Below, piece after piece: positions 1 to 5,673 of a stretch of DNA of 9,642 bases. Source of the DNA: an uncultured Vampirovibrio sp. (GTDB lineage Bacteria; Cyanobacteriota; Vampirovibrionia; Gastranaerophilales; Gastranaerophilaceae); contig CAJUAL010000016.1 of the NCBI GenBank assembly GCA_910584405.1, positions 1 through 9,642 of the forward strand. Reading direction: 5' to 3'. The notes beneath the pieces are model-generated. The model did not search any database and was not told where the DNA came from. It was given only the letters and a program-made list of their open reading frames with translations. Position numbers and translations under genes: made by a program. Numbering within the stretch: the stretch's first letter is position 1; each line of letters starts with the position of its first letter.

Positions 1-1
1 C

Positions 2-79
2 ATAACAGCAGTTATGCGACTAGTTGACATTTCTCTTTATTGCCTTTATTCTAATATAAAAGAAGAGATAAAATGTTAG
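2..79 (+). CDS. 3' end of an upstream phage gene (partial)
   Basis: Frame 2 is open from the left edge to a TAG at 77-79 and encodes about 25 residues ending in EEIKC. It overlaps the next start as ATGTTAG. The same 7-base arrangement (ATGTTAR, upstream protein ending in Cys) recurs at two clear gene junctions in this window, at 1896-1902 and 4473-4479, which is the main reason to believe this end. The alternative is that the upstream gene ends at the TGA at 25-27 in frame 1, leaving a short promoter-bearing gap. No function can be read from so short a piece; position suggests a structural gene. Confidence 0.4.
   Translation: MTAVMRLVDISLYCLYSNIKEEIKC
24..52 (+). promoter_or_regulatory. possible sigma-70 promoter before the tail genes
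   Basis: TTGACA at 24-29 is followed after 17 bases by TATTCT at 47-52 (4 of 6 matches to TATAAT). Transcription would start near 59, just before the AGAAGAG ribosome site of the gene at 73. The promoter conflicts with an open frame across the same bases, and structural genes are usually read from a distant late promoter, so this may be chance. Confidence 0.25.
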
Positions 80-282
80 CAGAACAACTTAAAATAGATT
101 ATGGAGGAACGGTAACTTACATCGGCGTTTCTGCGTGTGGAGCAAGTGAAACTGCCCCTGTGTGGAAAATTACTAAAATAAACCACGATGCGACAGGTAA
201 GGTGTTGTCTATTCAACACAGTGGAGGAACAATCCATCAAATTTATAAATGGTCTGATAGATTAGGAGTTGAATATAAATGA
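73..282 (+). CDS. small phage structural protein, tail-region type
   Basis: This 69-aa protein has the pattern of a widespread small phage protein that sits just before tail-fibre genes: a beta-rich segment with VTYIG near residue 14, a Gly/Ala/Ser stretch, then VWKITKI (residues 30-36) and a C-terminal aromatic end. No signal peptide or membrane segment is seen. The ATG follows AGAAGAG with 5 bases between. It overlaps the next gene by 4 bases (ATGA), so the two are probably translated together. The family match is from memory of the pattern, and the exact role in the virion is unknown. It may be a tail or adaptor accessory protein. Confidence 0.6.
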   Translation: MLAEQLKIDYGGTVTYIGVSACGASETAPVWKITKINHDATGKVLSIQHSGGTIHQIYKWSDRLGVEYK

Positions 283-1313
283 GAACGGCGATTAATCCCA
301 AAACAGGTGAAGTTTTTTTAGTTGATTTTACTGATAAAGGTGAAAGCGATGTTCCTTCTTCTGATGCCTTAGACACTTTAAACAATCAAGTTTCTCATAT
401 TAACAATGATTACGTTTCAAAAACTGAAACAGCTACACAAGAACTTAATTCTCCGTTTGAAATAAAAAAACAATTAGATATTTCAACTGTTGATGGCGAA
501 TCGATTCAAATCGGCATTAACGAAGACAGTCAAGCATATATCGGCAACAATGTCCCCCTTAATTTTATGAATGATGTAGGTTTCACTAAAAACCCTACTA
601 CTTCATCTAATGAAAGTTTTGATGCCATACACAATATTGCCTTGGTTAGCAAAAAACAATTAAACGAAGTTTTAACCCCATTAAAAACGGAAATAAACGA
701 TATAATGGGTGATATATCTAAGTTGGAAGCTGATACACAAATTCTAACCGGAACAGATAAATACGGCATAGAAGCTGATTACGCCCTACGACACGGAATA
801 ACTGATTGTCCTAACGGAATTTTGCATACATCTATTAATTCTAAAGAAATAGAGATACAGCCGGGTGTTAAGTTATGGCTTGGCGGAAATGATGTTGCTA
901 CTCTCATTAGCGGAAAAATGACTTACGAGGTAGAAGAAACAGGCGAGGTTGTTTTGTTCTTTACTAAAGTGGTTTCATCTTCTGGTACTGTACAAATCGG
1001 AATTTTAGAAGCTGGGGATGTTTATTATCAAGAAAATGAGCCTGACAATGGAATCACATCTTTTCTTGCATGGTGGAAACCTAGCTTAGGTAAATGGCAG
1101 TTCAAGTCTAATTATACTGGTAATGTCTGGCGTGAAGCTATTGCTACTCCTTTTGCTAAGATTAAAACCAATTCAACAGGGGTTGTTAGTGTCGACTATC
1201 GAGGATATCGAATCGTTGATGATGATATTTTTGCCCAACTATCAGATATTGAAAACCTGCAAAACCAAATCCAAAGTATTTTATTAAGATTAGAAAATTT
1301 GGAGAATAAATAA
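279..1313 (+). CDS. tail fibre-like / phage appendage protein
   Basis: This 344-aa protein has the layout of a trimeric phage fibre. An N-terminal region (1-60) with conserved-looking INPKTGEVF could be the attachment end. Residues about 60-165 are Asn/Ser/Thr-rich with weak repeats and a helical stretch near 125-155. A beta-rich domain (about 166-312) contains YALRHGITDCPNG and SFLAWWKPSLGKWQFKS, resembling C-terminal parts of fibre-like proteins in uncultured gut phages. The last 25 residues form a heptad helix (IENLQNQIQSILLRLENLEN), a likely trimerisation coil. AGGAG lies 10 bases before the ATG. It shares bases with both neighbours (ATGA at the start, TAATG at the end). Receptor and exact position on the virion cannot be told. 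The fibre role is inferred from architecture and context. Confidence 0.6.
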   Translation: MRTAINPKTGEVFLVDFTDKGESDVPSSDALDTLNNQVSHINNDYVSKTETATQELNSPFEIKKQLDISTVDGESIQIGINEDSQAYIGNNVPLNFMNDVGFTKNPTTSSNESFDAIHNIALVSKKQLNEVLTPLKTEINDIMGDISKLEADTQILTGTDKYGIEADYALRHGITDCPNGILHTSINSKEIEIQPGVKLWLGGNDVATLISGKMTYEVEETGEVVLFFTKVVSSSGTVQIGILEAGDVYYQENEPDNGITSFLAWWKPSLGKWQFKSNYTGNVWREAIATPFAKIKTNSTGVVSVDYRGYRIVDDDIFAQLSDIENLQNQIQSILLRLENLENK

Positions 1314-1624
1314 TGTGTAAAGTTGTTTCTTTTTTTCAAAAATATCTACAAACAATTGTTACATTAGGAAGTATTATTGGTGCAATGATTATGTGGTTCG
1401 TAACAATGAGTAATATTCCTCATAAAGTAGCAGAATTAGAACATAAACACCAAGTTGACTATGAAAAGATTGAAGATAAATTTAGTGTGGTAAATAACAA
1501 AGTAGACGGTGTTGATGTCCGTCTACGGGTTGCTGAGGTAAATATCGAAAAAAACTCTACCAAATCAGATCTAACCTTGCAAGGAGTAATTGAGATACGG
1601 CAGTTGTTACTTAATAAAAAGTAA
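1313..1624 (+). CDS. phage membrane protein with coiled coil (holin-like?)
   Basis: This 103-aa protein has one hydrophobic helix at about residues 13-33 (IVTLGSIIGAMIMWFVTM) after a short basic N terminus. A long charged helix follows from about 36 to 100 with heptad-like spacing (VAELEHKH, KIEDKF, VNNKVDGVDVRLRVAEVNIEKN). The start overlaps the stop of the fibre gene as TAATG, with GGAG 8 bases upstream. Single-span proteins with a coiled-coil tail at the end of a tail module are often annotated as holin-like or DUF2730-like lysis accessories. No endolysin is next to it here, so a lysis role is only a guess. It is the last plus-strand gene before the convergent junction. Confidence 0.6.
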   Translation: MCKVVSFFQKYLQTIVTLGSIIGAMIMWFVTMSNIPHKVAELEHKHQVDYEKIEDKFSVVNNKVDGVDVRLRVAEVNIEKNSTKSDLTLQGVIEIRQLLLNKK

Positions 1625-1626
1625 TT

Positions 1627-1902
1627 CTATAATTGTAAATCACTTAACTGAAATAGAGCATCGGTATCTCTGATAATATAAACTCTTCTTCGTGGATTCT
1701 CTATAGATTTACGAGATACACATTTAATCAGTTTTACTCTTCCTAATCCGTCAAGAACTTTACGAACAGTATCTTTCCCAACTTTAGGGAAAGACTGACA
1801 AATATCTGTAAATTCCACTTCCTCATTTTGATAGATGAATCCTAAAATATTTTCAGCGTGTTTACGAGATAATATCTTAAAAATAGCGTGTCTTCTTAAC
1901 AT
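1627..1902 (-). CDS. small winged-helix DNA-binding protein
   Basis: This 91-aa basic protein reads as a winged helix-turn-helix. Helices cover about residues 14-24 (KHAENILGFIY) and 31-38 (FTDICQSF), a recognition helix lies at about 42-53 (GKDTVRKVLDGL), and a beta wing follows at about 57-77 (KLIKCVSR ... RRRVYIIRD). The layout is like ArsR/MarR-type phage regulators. The ATG at 1902 is chosen because AGAGG lies 8 bases upstream and the gene then overlaps the preceding one by the recurring ATGTTAA. An in-frame ATG at 1923 (7 residues longer) lacks a ribosome site. As the last gene of the minus operon it may act as a feedback regulator or as a DNA-packaging or replication accessory. Its target is unknown. 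Confidence 0.65.
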   Translation of the reverse strand: MLRRHAIFKILSRKHAENILGFIYQNEEVEFTDICQSFPKVGKDTVRKVLDGLGRVKLIKCVSRKSIENPRRRVYIIRDTDALFQLSDLQL

Positions 1903-2246
1903 TTGTGTAACCTCTTTCTCCATTCATTATATTTTTGCACTACAAATAAATCGTTAGTAAGATTATTTTCTAAAAGCCAGTCTTTATAATCTTTATTAAC
2001 CATGCTTTTCAGATAATCCTTGTTATGACATTTATAATCCATTTTACCATTATGCACTAGCCTATGTTGCTTTTCTGTCAAGGGGATAATGTTTTTGATA
2101 TCCCACCGTAGCAATTTATGTCTGCGTGAATAATGATGATGTCCCACACATGGCATTTCCCTATTAATAACACTTGGTTGAGAAAAGGCCCATTCTTGCA
2201 CCATTTTATCTAGTGCATTCTCTAGTTTTTCTGTTATTCCCACCAT
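1896..2246 (-). CDS. HNH-type nuclease, NinG-like
   Basis: This 116-aa protein has an HNH/beta-beta-alpha-metal core at about residues 33-68. It includes C33, the His cluster H36-H38, SRR (40-42), RWD (47-49), N52, PL (55-56) and H61 and H65 spaced as HRLVH. The order (His, then a basic loop, Asn, then HxxxH) is typical of phage HNH nucleases and of NinG/Rap-like recombination endonucleases. Those families usually carry one or two CxxC zinc knuckles; here only C33 and C73 are present, so the structural zinc site seems lost or altered. AAGGA sits 8 bases before the ATG, and the gene overlaps the NinB-like gene by 13 bases. In this cassette it probably cuts recombination or replication intermediates. 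A free-standing homing nuclease is less likely. Confidence 0.6.
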   Translation of the reverse strand: MVGITEKLENALDKMVQEWAFSQPSVINREMPCVGHHHYSRRHKLLRWDIKNIIPLTEKQHRLVHNGKMDYKCHNKDYLKSMVNKDYKDWLLENNLTNDLFVVQKYNEWRKRLHKC

Positions 2247-2728
2247 TCATTTAATCCTTTTAAAATTTCCTCATATTTTTTACCTTTTCTTGAGGTGATA
2301 ACCCCTGATGCGTCCATATCTCGCATAATGGAATCTATTGCTAGACGAGCCCCATCTTTCAAAGCTTCTCCCCAGCTATGTTCTTTTATAACTTTTCCTT
2401 TTAATAAGTCCACAACAGCTCTACGTTGTTCTTCCTCTATAGGTAAAAGTTTTATAGCTTTCCAGACGCATTCTTTCGTCCATACATCTAAGGGGCATAT
2501 ATATTCAGTTTCAATTAGATGGGCGATTTGTTTATAATGCCATCTCATCTCTTGCTTAGAAACAAAAGAGCTACAACCAGATTCCCAAAAGCAATCCAGC
2601 AAAGCATGAAACAAACGGTTTTGAGATTTGCTTTTAAATTGCTTTTCAGTAAGGACCTCTAGATACCCAAAATCCTCTTTGATTTCCTCTCCTGTAAGCT
2701 CTTTTATTTTTTCTCTGCTGTACTTCAT
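2234..2728 (-). CDS. NinB-like phage recombination protein
   Basis: This 164-aa protein carries KSKSQNRLFHALL at about residues 32-44, followed by a helical region (MRWHYKQIAHLIE) and a Trp-containing stretch (DVWTKECVWKAIKLL). The S(L)xQNRLxxALL signature near the N terminus is the hallmark of NinB/Orf-family phage recombination proteins, which in lambda help RecFOR-type loading on single-stranded DNA. NinB is usually around 140 aa, so the length is close. No catalytic residues are expected. It lies directly after the DUF736-like gene (3 bases apart) and overlaps the HNH gene, matching the ninB/ninG pairing of lambdoid phages. The assignment rests on one motif plus context. Confidence 0.5.
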   Translation of the reverse strand: MKYSREKIKELTGEEIKEDFGYLEVLTEKQFKSKSQNRLFHALLDCFWESGCSSFVSKQEMRWHYKQIAHLIETEYICPLDVWTKECVWKAIKLLPIEEEQRRAVVDLLKGKVIKEHSWGEALKDGARLAIDSIMRDMDASGVITSRKGKKYEEILKGLNEWWE

Positions 2729-2731
2729 AGC

Positions 2732-3004
2732 TTACCAAGGAATATCATCGTTAATAAAATCATCTTCAACAACAGGTTTAACAGGAATTTCAACCCGATT
2801 TGGCGCTTCTTCTGGCATCGGAGTAAAATATGGTTGAGAAAACTTAACAGACATATATTTTTTGCCTGCTTGAGAGGTGCGAATCCATACACCCATATCC
2901 ATTTCTACTCCATTAACATTTGCACTCCCTTTATAGTCCGGCTGAATGTCTTTAGTTTTGTTTTCATTTTTGAATAAAGCACCAAAATTTAATTTATTTT
3001 CCAT
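2732..3004 (-). CDS. DUF736-like protein with an SSB-type acidic tail
   Basis: This 90-aa protein has a beta-rich core at about residues 24-60: YKGSANVNG, then VWIRTSQAGKKYMSVKFSQP. This resembles the G-S-V...W...S..G..Y.SVK pattern of DUF736 proteins. After a Pro/Glu-rich linker it ends in EDDFINDDIPW. That end closely resembles the C-terminal tip of bacterial SSB (acidic residues then DDIPF), which docks RecO, PriA, exonuclease I and other partners. The start at 3004 is chosen because AGGAG lies 6 bases upstream; the in-frame ATG at 3010 touches the AGGAG and cannot use it. Position between ERF and NinB-like genes supports a single-stranded-DNA or partner-recruiting role. DNA binding itself is inferred. 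Confidence 0.6.
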   Translation of the reverse strand: MENKLNFGALFKNENKTKDIQPDYKGSANVNGVEMDMGVWIRTSQAGKKYMSVKFSQPYFTPMPEEAPNRVEIPVKPVVEDDFINDDIPW

Positions 3005-3215
3005 TTTCATCTCCTATTTTTAACAGTTCCTCAAGCCATATTTCTATATTTAGTAGGTTTCCGTATAAATTTCCCCACCTTTTTCTCTCTAAATGTTTAT
3101 CTTCTAATTTATTAAAATTAACCACTATCTTTTCTATCTTATTTTTTAGCACATTTATCATCGCTTGTTCACTGATATTGACCGGTATAATTTTCTTTAA
3201 TTCTTCTTCTGTCAT
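2994..3215 (-). CDS. small helical protein of unknown function
   Basis: This 73-aa charged protein is predicted almost fully helical from its composition (MTEEELKKIIP, then VLKNKIEKIVVNFNKLEDKHLERKRW, then LLNIEIWLEELLKIG). No family is recognised. AGGTG lies 5 bases before the ATG. The gene lies 7 bases after the ERF stop and overlaps the DUF736-like gene by 11 bases, so it is co-translated with the recombination genes. It could be an accessory or adaptor of the annealing protein, but nothing in the sequence shows that directly. Confidence 0.6.
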   Translation of the reverse strand: MTEEELKKIIPVNISEQAMINVLKNKIEKIVVNFNKLEDKHLERKRWGNLYGNLLNIEIWLEELLKIGDENGK

Positions 3216-3222
3216 TTTTCAC

Positions 3223-3819
3223 CTATTTTGGATAAATTATTTTAATCAGTTTTTGTTTGGTGGAATCGTCAATATCTGTGCGATTCTTCACATCCCAGTA
3301 ATACAGCTTAGGATTTTCACATCTTGCCAAAAATGTAGCTATTTGTTGAACATCAGAGGGAAGCGTAGGTTTATCCTCTTGTTCTTTTTTGTTGGCTTTA
3401 CCTTTAGCACTTGCGCCAACACCGTCATCATCTTCTGTTTGAATATTGAGTAGAGCATACAAAGCATAACGTCTCATATATGTCTCAGCACTTCCAAACG
3501 CTTGGGGATCTAAATCATCCATTAATAAGGGCAATTCCGATTCTAAAGTTTCCCCGGAAGAATGTCTTAAAATTGTCTTTAAAACAAATGTCGGAGAAGT
3601 AAACTTAACGATTCCGTTTTTATCGTTTTTTTCACGACTAACCATTGTATCAGTTTTATGTATAGTTTGGATAAGTATAAAATTGTTAGCGTGAATCTTA
3701 GGCATAACCTCAGTTAAAAGACTGGATAATTCCACATATTTATATCCGTATCCCTCTTTTTCTTTGGTTAAGGTTTCAATACTGCTAATTAACTTTGCAT
3801 AATCCTCAAAAAATTCCAT
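3223..3819 (-). CDS. erf: ERF-family single-strand DNA annealing protein
   Basis: This 198-aa protein matches the ERF superfamily. It has YGYKYVELSSLL at about 24-35, a central beta-rich part with RHSSGETLESELPL (85-98), and the diagnostic DPQAFGSAETYMRRYAL at 104-120, followed by NIQTEDDDG (125-133). ERF proteins form rings that anneal complementary single strands and support phage recombination and genome circularisation. The conserved domain ends near 135. A Lys/Glu-rich linker and a short helical C-terminal domain (about 155-198) follow, as is common in this family. AAAGGAG lies 9 bases before the ATG. It is the first gene after the strong promoter at 3852-3880 and so heads the recombination operon. 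The family call is firm. Confidence 0.92.
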   Translation of the reverse strand: MEFFEDYAKLISSIETLTKEKEGYGYKYVELSSLLTEVMPKIHANNFILIQTIHKTDTMVSREKNDKNGIVKFTSPTFVLKTILRHSSGETLESELPLLMDDLDPQAFGSAETYMRRYALYALLNIQTEDDDGVGASAKGKANKKEQEDKPTLPSDVQQIATFLARCENPKLYYWDVKNRTDIDDSTKQKLIKIIYPK

Positions 3820-3851
3820 AATATTAACTCCTTTATGTTTTTTACCTTGTA

Positions 3852-3880
3852 ATTATAATCCGCTCAATTTTTATTGTCAA
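3852..3880 (-). promoter_or_regulatory. consensus sigma-70 promoter for the ERF operon
   Basis: Read on the minus strand, TTGACA (3875-3880) is followed by exactly 17 bases and then TATAAT (3852-3857), a perfect match to the sigma-70 consensus in both boxes and in spacing. Transcription would start near 3845, giving a leader of about 25 bases before the erf ATG with its AAAGGAG. The -35 box and most of the spacer lie inside the last codons of the DUF1064 gene. This is strong sequence evidence for a constitutive or early promoter that lets the recombination cassette be expressed apart from the genes upstream. Confidence 0.85.
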
Positions 3881-4280
3881 TAACTTTTTTATTTTTAATC
3901 TCCTTATAAATTTTAGTTTCTTTTCCTGCCTCAATAAAAAGTATCTCAGGATATTTAAGAATAAACAGACGTTTTTTTAGGTTGTAGGTGTCGGTACGAA
4001 AGCCTTTTGAGTCAACCACTACATATTGTTTTAAGTTATTACTATAATAATAAAAATCGGCAATATAGCGTATTTTAGATAGTGTTCCCGCAATGGTTTT
4101 AATTGTTGGTATCAAATCAAAAGATACTTGCCGTTGAAGTTGAGTTATTTCTCCCTTAGCTTCTTTTTCTTTTAATGAGTTCCAATCTCTCAATTCACGT
4201 TGCGAATCGAAAACCCCATCAGGCGTTTTTATCTTTTTATTGTGGTATTTTGAAGTTGTCTTCAAGCCATTTTTGAACAT
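3864..4280 (-). CDS. DUF1064 phage nuclease-like protein
   Basis: This 138-aa protein follows the DUF1064 pattern: N-terminal KYHNKK and DGVFDSQREL (21-30), GEITQLQRQVSFDLIP (43-58), IRYIADFYY (70-78), VVVDSKGF (87-94) and YNLKKRLFILKYPE (99-112). DUF1064 proteins have a PD-(D/E)XK nuclease fold related to Holliday-junction resolvases; the likely active-site residues E29, D75, D90 and K92 are all present. It probably cleaves branched recombination or replication DNA. The ATG at 4280 is chosen because AAAGGA lies 6 bases upstream; an upstream TTG at 4295 is weaker. It overlaps the preceding gene by 44 bases, and its 3' end carries the erf promoter. The family call is confident; the exact substrate is inferred. 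Confidence 0.85.
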   Translation of the reverse strand: MFKNGLKTTSKYHNKKIKTPDGVFDSQRELRDWNSLKEKEAKGEITQLQRQVSFDLIPTIKTIAGTLSKIRYIADFYYYSNNLKQYVVVDSKGFRTDTYNLKKRLFILKYPEILFIEAGKETKIYKEIKNKKVIDNKN

Positions 4281-4479
4281 GTTCAATCCTTTCAATATCC
4301 CAAGTGTTTTTCTTTAGCTCTTCAAGAGAGAAAATAACAGGTCGAATCGCTGCCCAAGTATGCCGCTTATTAACCTCATCAACTTTGCTCATACAAGCTA
4401 AGATAAGTTTATCCTCTTTGGCTTTATAAGTGATTCGCGGACGAAAATCCTGCCATATACGCAATATCTCTTTTAACAT
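4237..4479 (-). CDS. hypothetical phage protein, 80 aa
   Basis: No family is recognised. The protein is soluble, with an N-terminal helix (MLKEILRIWQDF), a central part with HTWAAIRPVIFSLEEL (40-55) and a C-terminal helix (IERIEHVQKWLEDNF). GAGGA lies 6 bases before the ATG, and the start overlaps the upstream stop as ATGTTAA, which indicates translational coupling. The last 44 bases are shared with the DUF1064 gene in another frame. Position next to nuclease and MazG genes suggests DNA or nucleotide metabolism, but the sequence does not show a function. Confidence 0.6.
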   Translation of the reverse strand: MLKEILRIWQDFRPRITYKAKEDKLILACMSKVDEVNKRHTWAAIRPVIFSLEELKKNTWDIERIEHVQKWLEDNFKIPQ

Positions 4480-4706
4480 TGTTTTTCCTCATAAATTAGT
4501 TGGATGTTTTTAATATCTTCTTTAAATATCAAATCTTCGGTTACTCCGTTATCCCCCTTATAATGAATAGTGATAAAATTATATCCATTTAGTTGTTCCC
4601 CAAATTCACTTATATCTGCTTTTTCCTCTAATTCCATTGAATAAGCGAGATATTTTTCATTTCTTCGATAAACAATTAAAGTTTTCGGTCTAATTACTGT
4701 CGGCAT
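4473..4706 (-). CDS. hypothetical phage protein, 77 aa
   Basis: This is an unrecognised small soluble protein. The sequence alternates charged and hydrophobic residues in a way that suggests beta strands (TLIVYRRNEKYLAYSMELEE; YNFITIHYKG) with an acidic C-terminal part (EDLIFKEDIKNIQLIYEE). GGAGGA lies about 5 bases before the ATG. It begins 1 base after the MazG-like gene ends and shares ATGTTAA with the next gene, so all three are probably translated as a unit. Confidence 0.6.
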   Translation of the reverse strand: MPTVIRPKTLIVYRRNEKYLAYSMELEEKADISEFGEQLNGYNFITIHYKGDNGVTEDLIFKEDIKNIQLIYEEKQC

Positions 4707-4707
4707 T

Positions 4708-5058
4708 TTATTCCTCCACGTGTCTATAAACGTTGTTTATAATCTCATATTTGCGGGTTTTAAGTATATCAAGCTTCTGGCGGATATACAGTTTTATTTT
4801 TTCTTCATCAATTATAACAAAATTAAATAATATATGACAAAATACATCATAAATAGAAAACCCAAACCGTTTTAATCCTATAACTGAAATTACAATATCA
4901 GCTTGTTCCCATGCTACTTCTTGTAACTGATTATTATTTATGCAGTCCCACATTTCTCTTATTTCTTCTTTTATTTTTTCTAACTGCATACCCATTGTAT
5001 TATCAGGCAAAGCCGTTTTATTCCATTCAATTATTTCATCTTCAAATTCTTCAAACAT
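4708..5058 (-). CDS. MazG-like nucleotide pyrophosphohydrolase
   Basis: This 116-aa helical protein carries the metal-binding signature of the all-alpha NTP pyrophosphohydrolases (MazG/dUTPase-like, DUF550 type). EEIRE at 31-35 and EQAD at 51-54 fit EExxE followed by ExxD after 15 residues, within a helical LEKIKEEIREMWD ... ADIVISVIGLKRFGFS context. Such enzymes hydrolyse (d)NTPs to monophosphates, and phage versions are thought to trim nucleotide pools or lower ppGpp. The C-terminal third (80-116) is basic and helical. The start is the ATG at 5058, with AGGA 8 bases upstream; a TTG start at 5076 would add six residues without a better site. It overlaps the membrane-protein gene by 28 bases. 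Confidence 0.72.
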   Translation of the reverse strand: MFEEFEDEIIEWNKTALPDNTMGMQLEKIKEEIREMWDCINNNQLQEVAWEQADIVISVIGLKRFGFSIYDVFCHILFNFVIIDEEKIKLYIRQKLDILKTRKYEIINNVYRHVEE

Positions 5059-5249
5059 TTTTCTTTTCCTTGACAATATCCATAAATAAATTCCTTATAG
5101 GCGGCGTTAATCCATCTTATAAAAAAAATCATCATATCCAACATAAACATTAGGGGTAACAATAGTATGAAAAATATTGTGATGATAATTTTTTCGATTT
5201 TTGTTACTTTATATCCCTGCATATAATTTAAAAAATCTATTAGTTGCAT
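5031..5249 (-). CDS. small membrane protein, 72 aa
   Basis: A long hydrophobic stretch at about residues 20-45 (IIITIFFILLLPLMFMLDMMIFFIRW) makes one long or two tightly packed membrane helices, broken by Pro32 and Asp38. The N terminus is amphipathic and the C terminus basic (KEKCLKNLKMK), which suggests a cytoplasmic tail. GGGGAG lies 5 bases before the ATG. It overlaps the MazG-like gene by 28 bases and follows another tiny membrane protein by 10 bases. No family is recognised. Small membrane proteins in early phage operons often act in superinfection exclusion or host takeover, which is only a possibility here. Confidence 0.6.
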   Translation of the reverse strand: MQLIDFLNYMQGYKVTKIEKIIITIFFILLLPLMFMLDMMIFFIRWINAAYKEFIYGYCQGKEKCLKNLKMK

Positions 5250-5259
5250 TTTAACTCCC

Positions 5260-5415
5260 CTATTTTAAAACCTTTTGAATCTCAATTCTACAAGTTTCTT
5301 TTACCATATCCTCATAAGATAATTTATAGTTTATAGTTTTACCCAATAGCCAACACCCAAAGATAAAAAACAAAAACAGACATACTAGCATTCCATATAT
5401 TATAAAATCTTTCAT
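5260..5415 (-). CDS. 51-aa single-span membrane protein
   Basis: A short gene fills the gap between its neighbours: ATG at 5413-5415, TAG at 5260-5262. The N terminus has one clear membrane helix at about residues 5-25 (IIYGMLVCLFLFFIFGCWLL), followed by a charged helix ending in CRIEIQKVLK. AGGAGAG lies 4 bases before the ATG, and the stop lies just ahead of the next gene's ribosome site, so the fit into the operon is exact. No family is recognised. Cys21 near the end of the helix does not form a convincing lipobox. Confidence 0.6.
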   Translation of the reverse strand: MKDFIIYGMLVCLFLFFIFGCWLLGKTINYKLSYEDMVKETCRIEIQKVLK

Positions 5416-5424
5416 TTGACTCTC

Positions 5425-5673
5425 CTATTTTTTATACAGTTCTTTTAAAGTTTGATTTAATGCTTTTTGTATACACTCCATACATACATCTTTTTTAGGG
5501 TTGAGATTAAATAAAGCTGATATGTTTATACTTCCACTGGCTTCATTTTTTGAGGTAACATTATAAGAAAAACTCGGAAAATCTATCGCGTACAACTGGG
5601 GAAGATAACCCATTTTTTTACCGCATATATCACAAAATCTTGCTTCTTCTTCGACTTGTATAATCTTTTTCAT
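5425..5673 (-). CDS. four-cysteine zinc-binding protein, 82 aa
   Basis: Two CxxC pairs at C14/C17 (FCDICGKKM) and C64/C67 (DVCMECIQKAL) flank a 46-residue insert rich in Ser, Asn and aromatic residues. The arrangement predicts a single zinc ion joining the two ends, as in rubredoxin-like or treble-clef folds. Function is unknown. AAAGG lies 7 bases before the ATG, and the start overlaps the stop of the upstream cysteine-rich gene by 4 bases (ATGA). Likely roles are protein or nucleic-acid binding. Confidence 0.65.
   Translation of the reverse strand: MKKIIQVEEEARFCDICGKKMGYLPQLYAIDFPSFSYNVTSKNEASGSINISALFNLNPKKDVCMECIQKALNQTLKELYKK

Noticed and set aside
530..769. 79-codon open frame on the minus strand inside the fibre gene
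   Set aside because: It is antisense to a well-supported gene, has no good ribosome site and no recognisable protein pattern.
1607..1624. Stem TTACTT/AAGTAA as a terminator between the convergent operons
   Set aside because: Six A/T-rich pairs with a 6-base loop and no T run on either strand are too weak for an intrinsic terminator.
2295..3453. Plus-strand frames opposite the recombination genes (2295-2537, 2628-2837, 3178-3453)
   Set aside because: All lie opposite recognised minus-strand genes and lack ribosome sites and family patterns.
3846..3870. Resemblance of the minus-strand sequence AATTGAGCGGATTATAATT to the lac operator
   Set aside because: It matches most of the lac O1 sequence only with a 2-base deletion and two substitutions, the dyad symmetry is lost, and the bases are explained by the -10 box and the stop of the DUF1064 gene. 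Probably coincidence.
4911..5153. 80-codon plus-strand frame, Leu/Phe/Tyr-rich
   Set aside because: It is a shadow of the AT-rich MazG-like and membrane-protein genes on the other strand; composition reflects reverse-complemented Lys/Glu/Ile codons.
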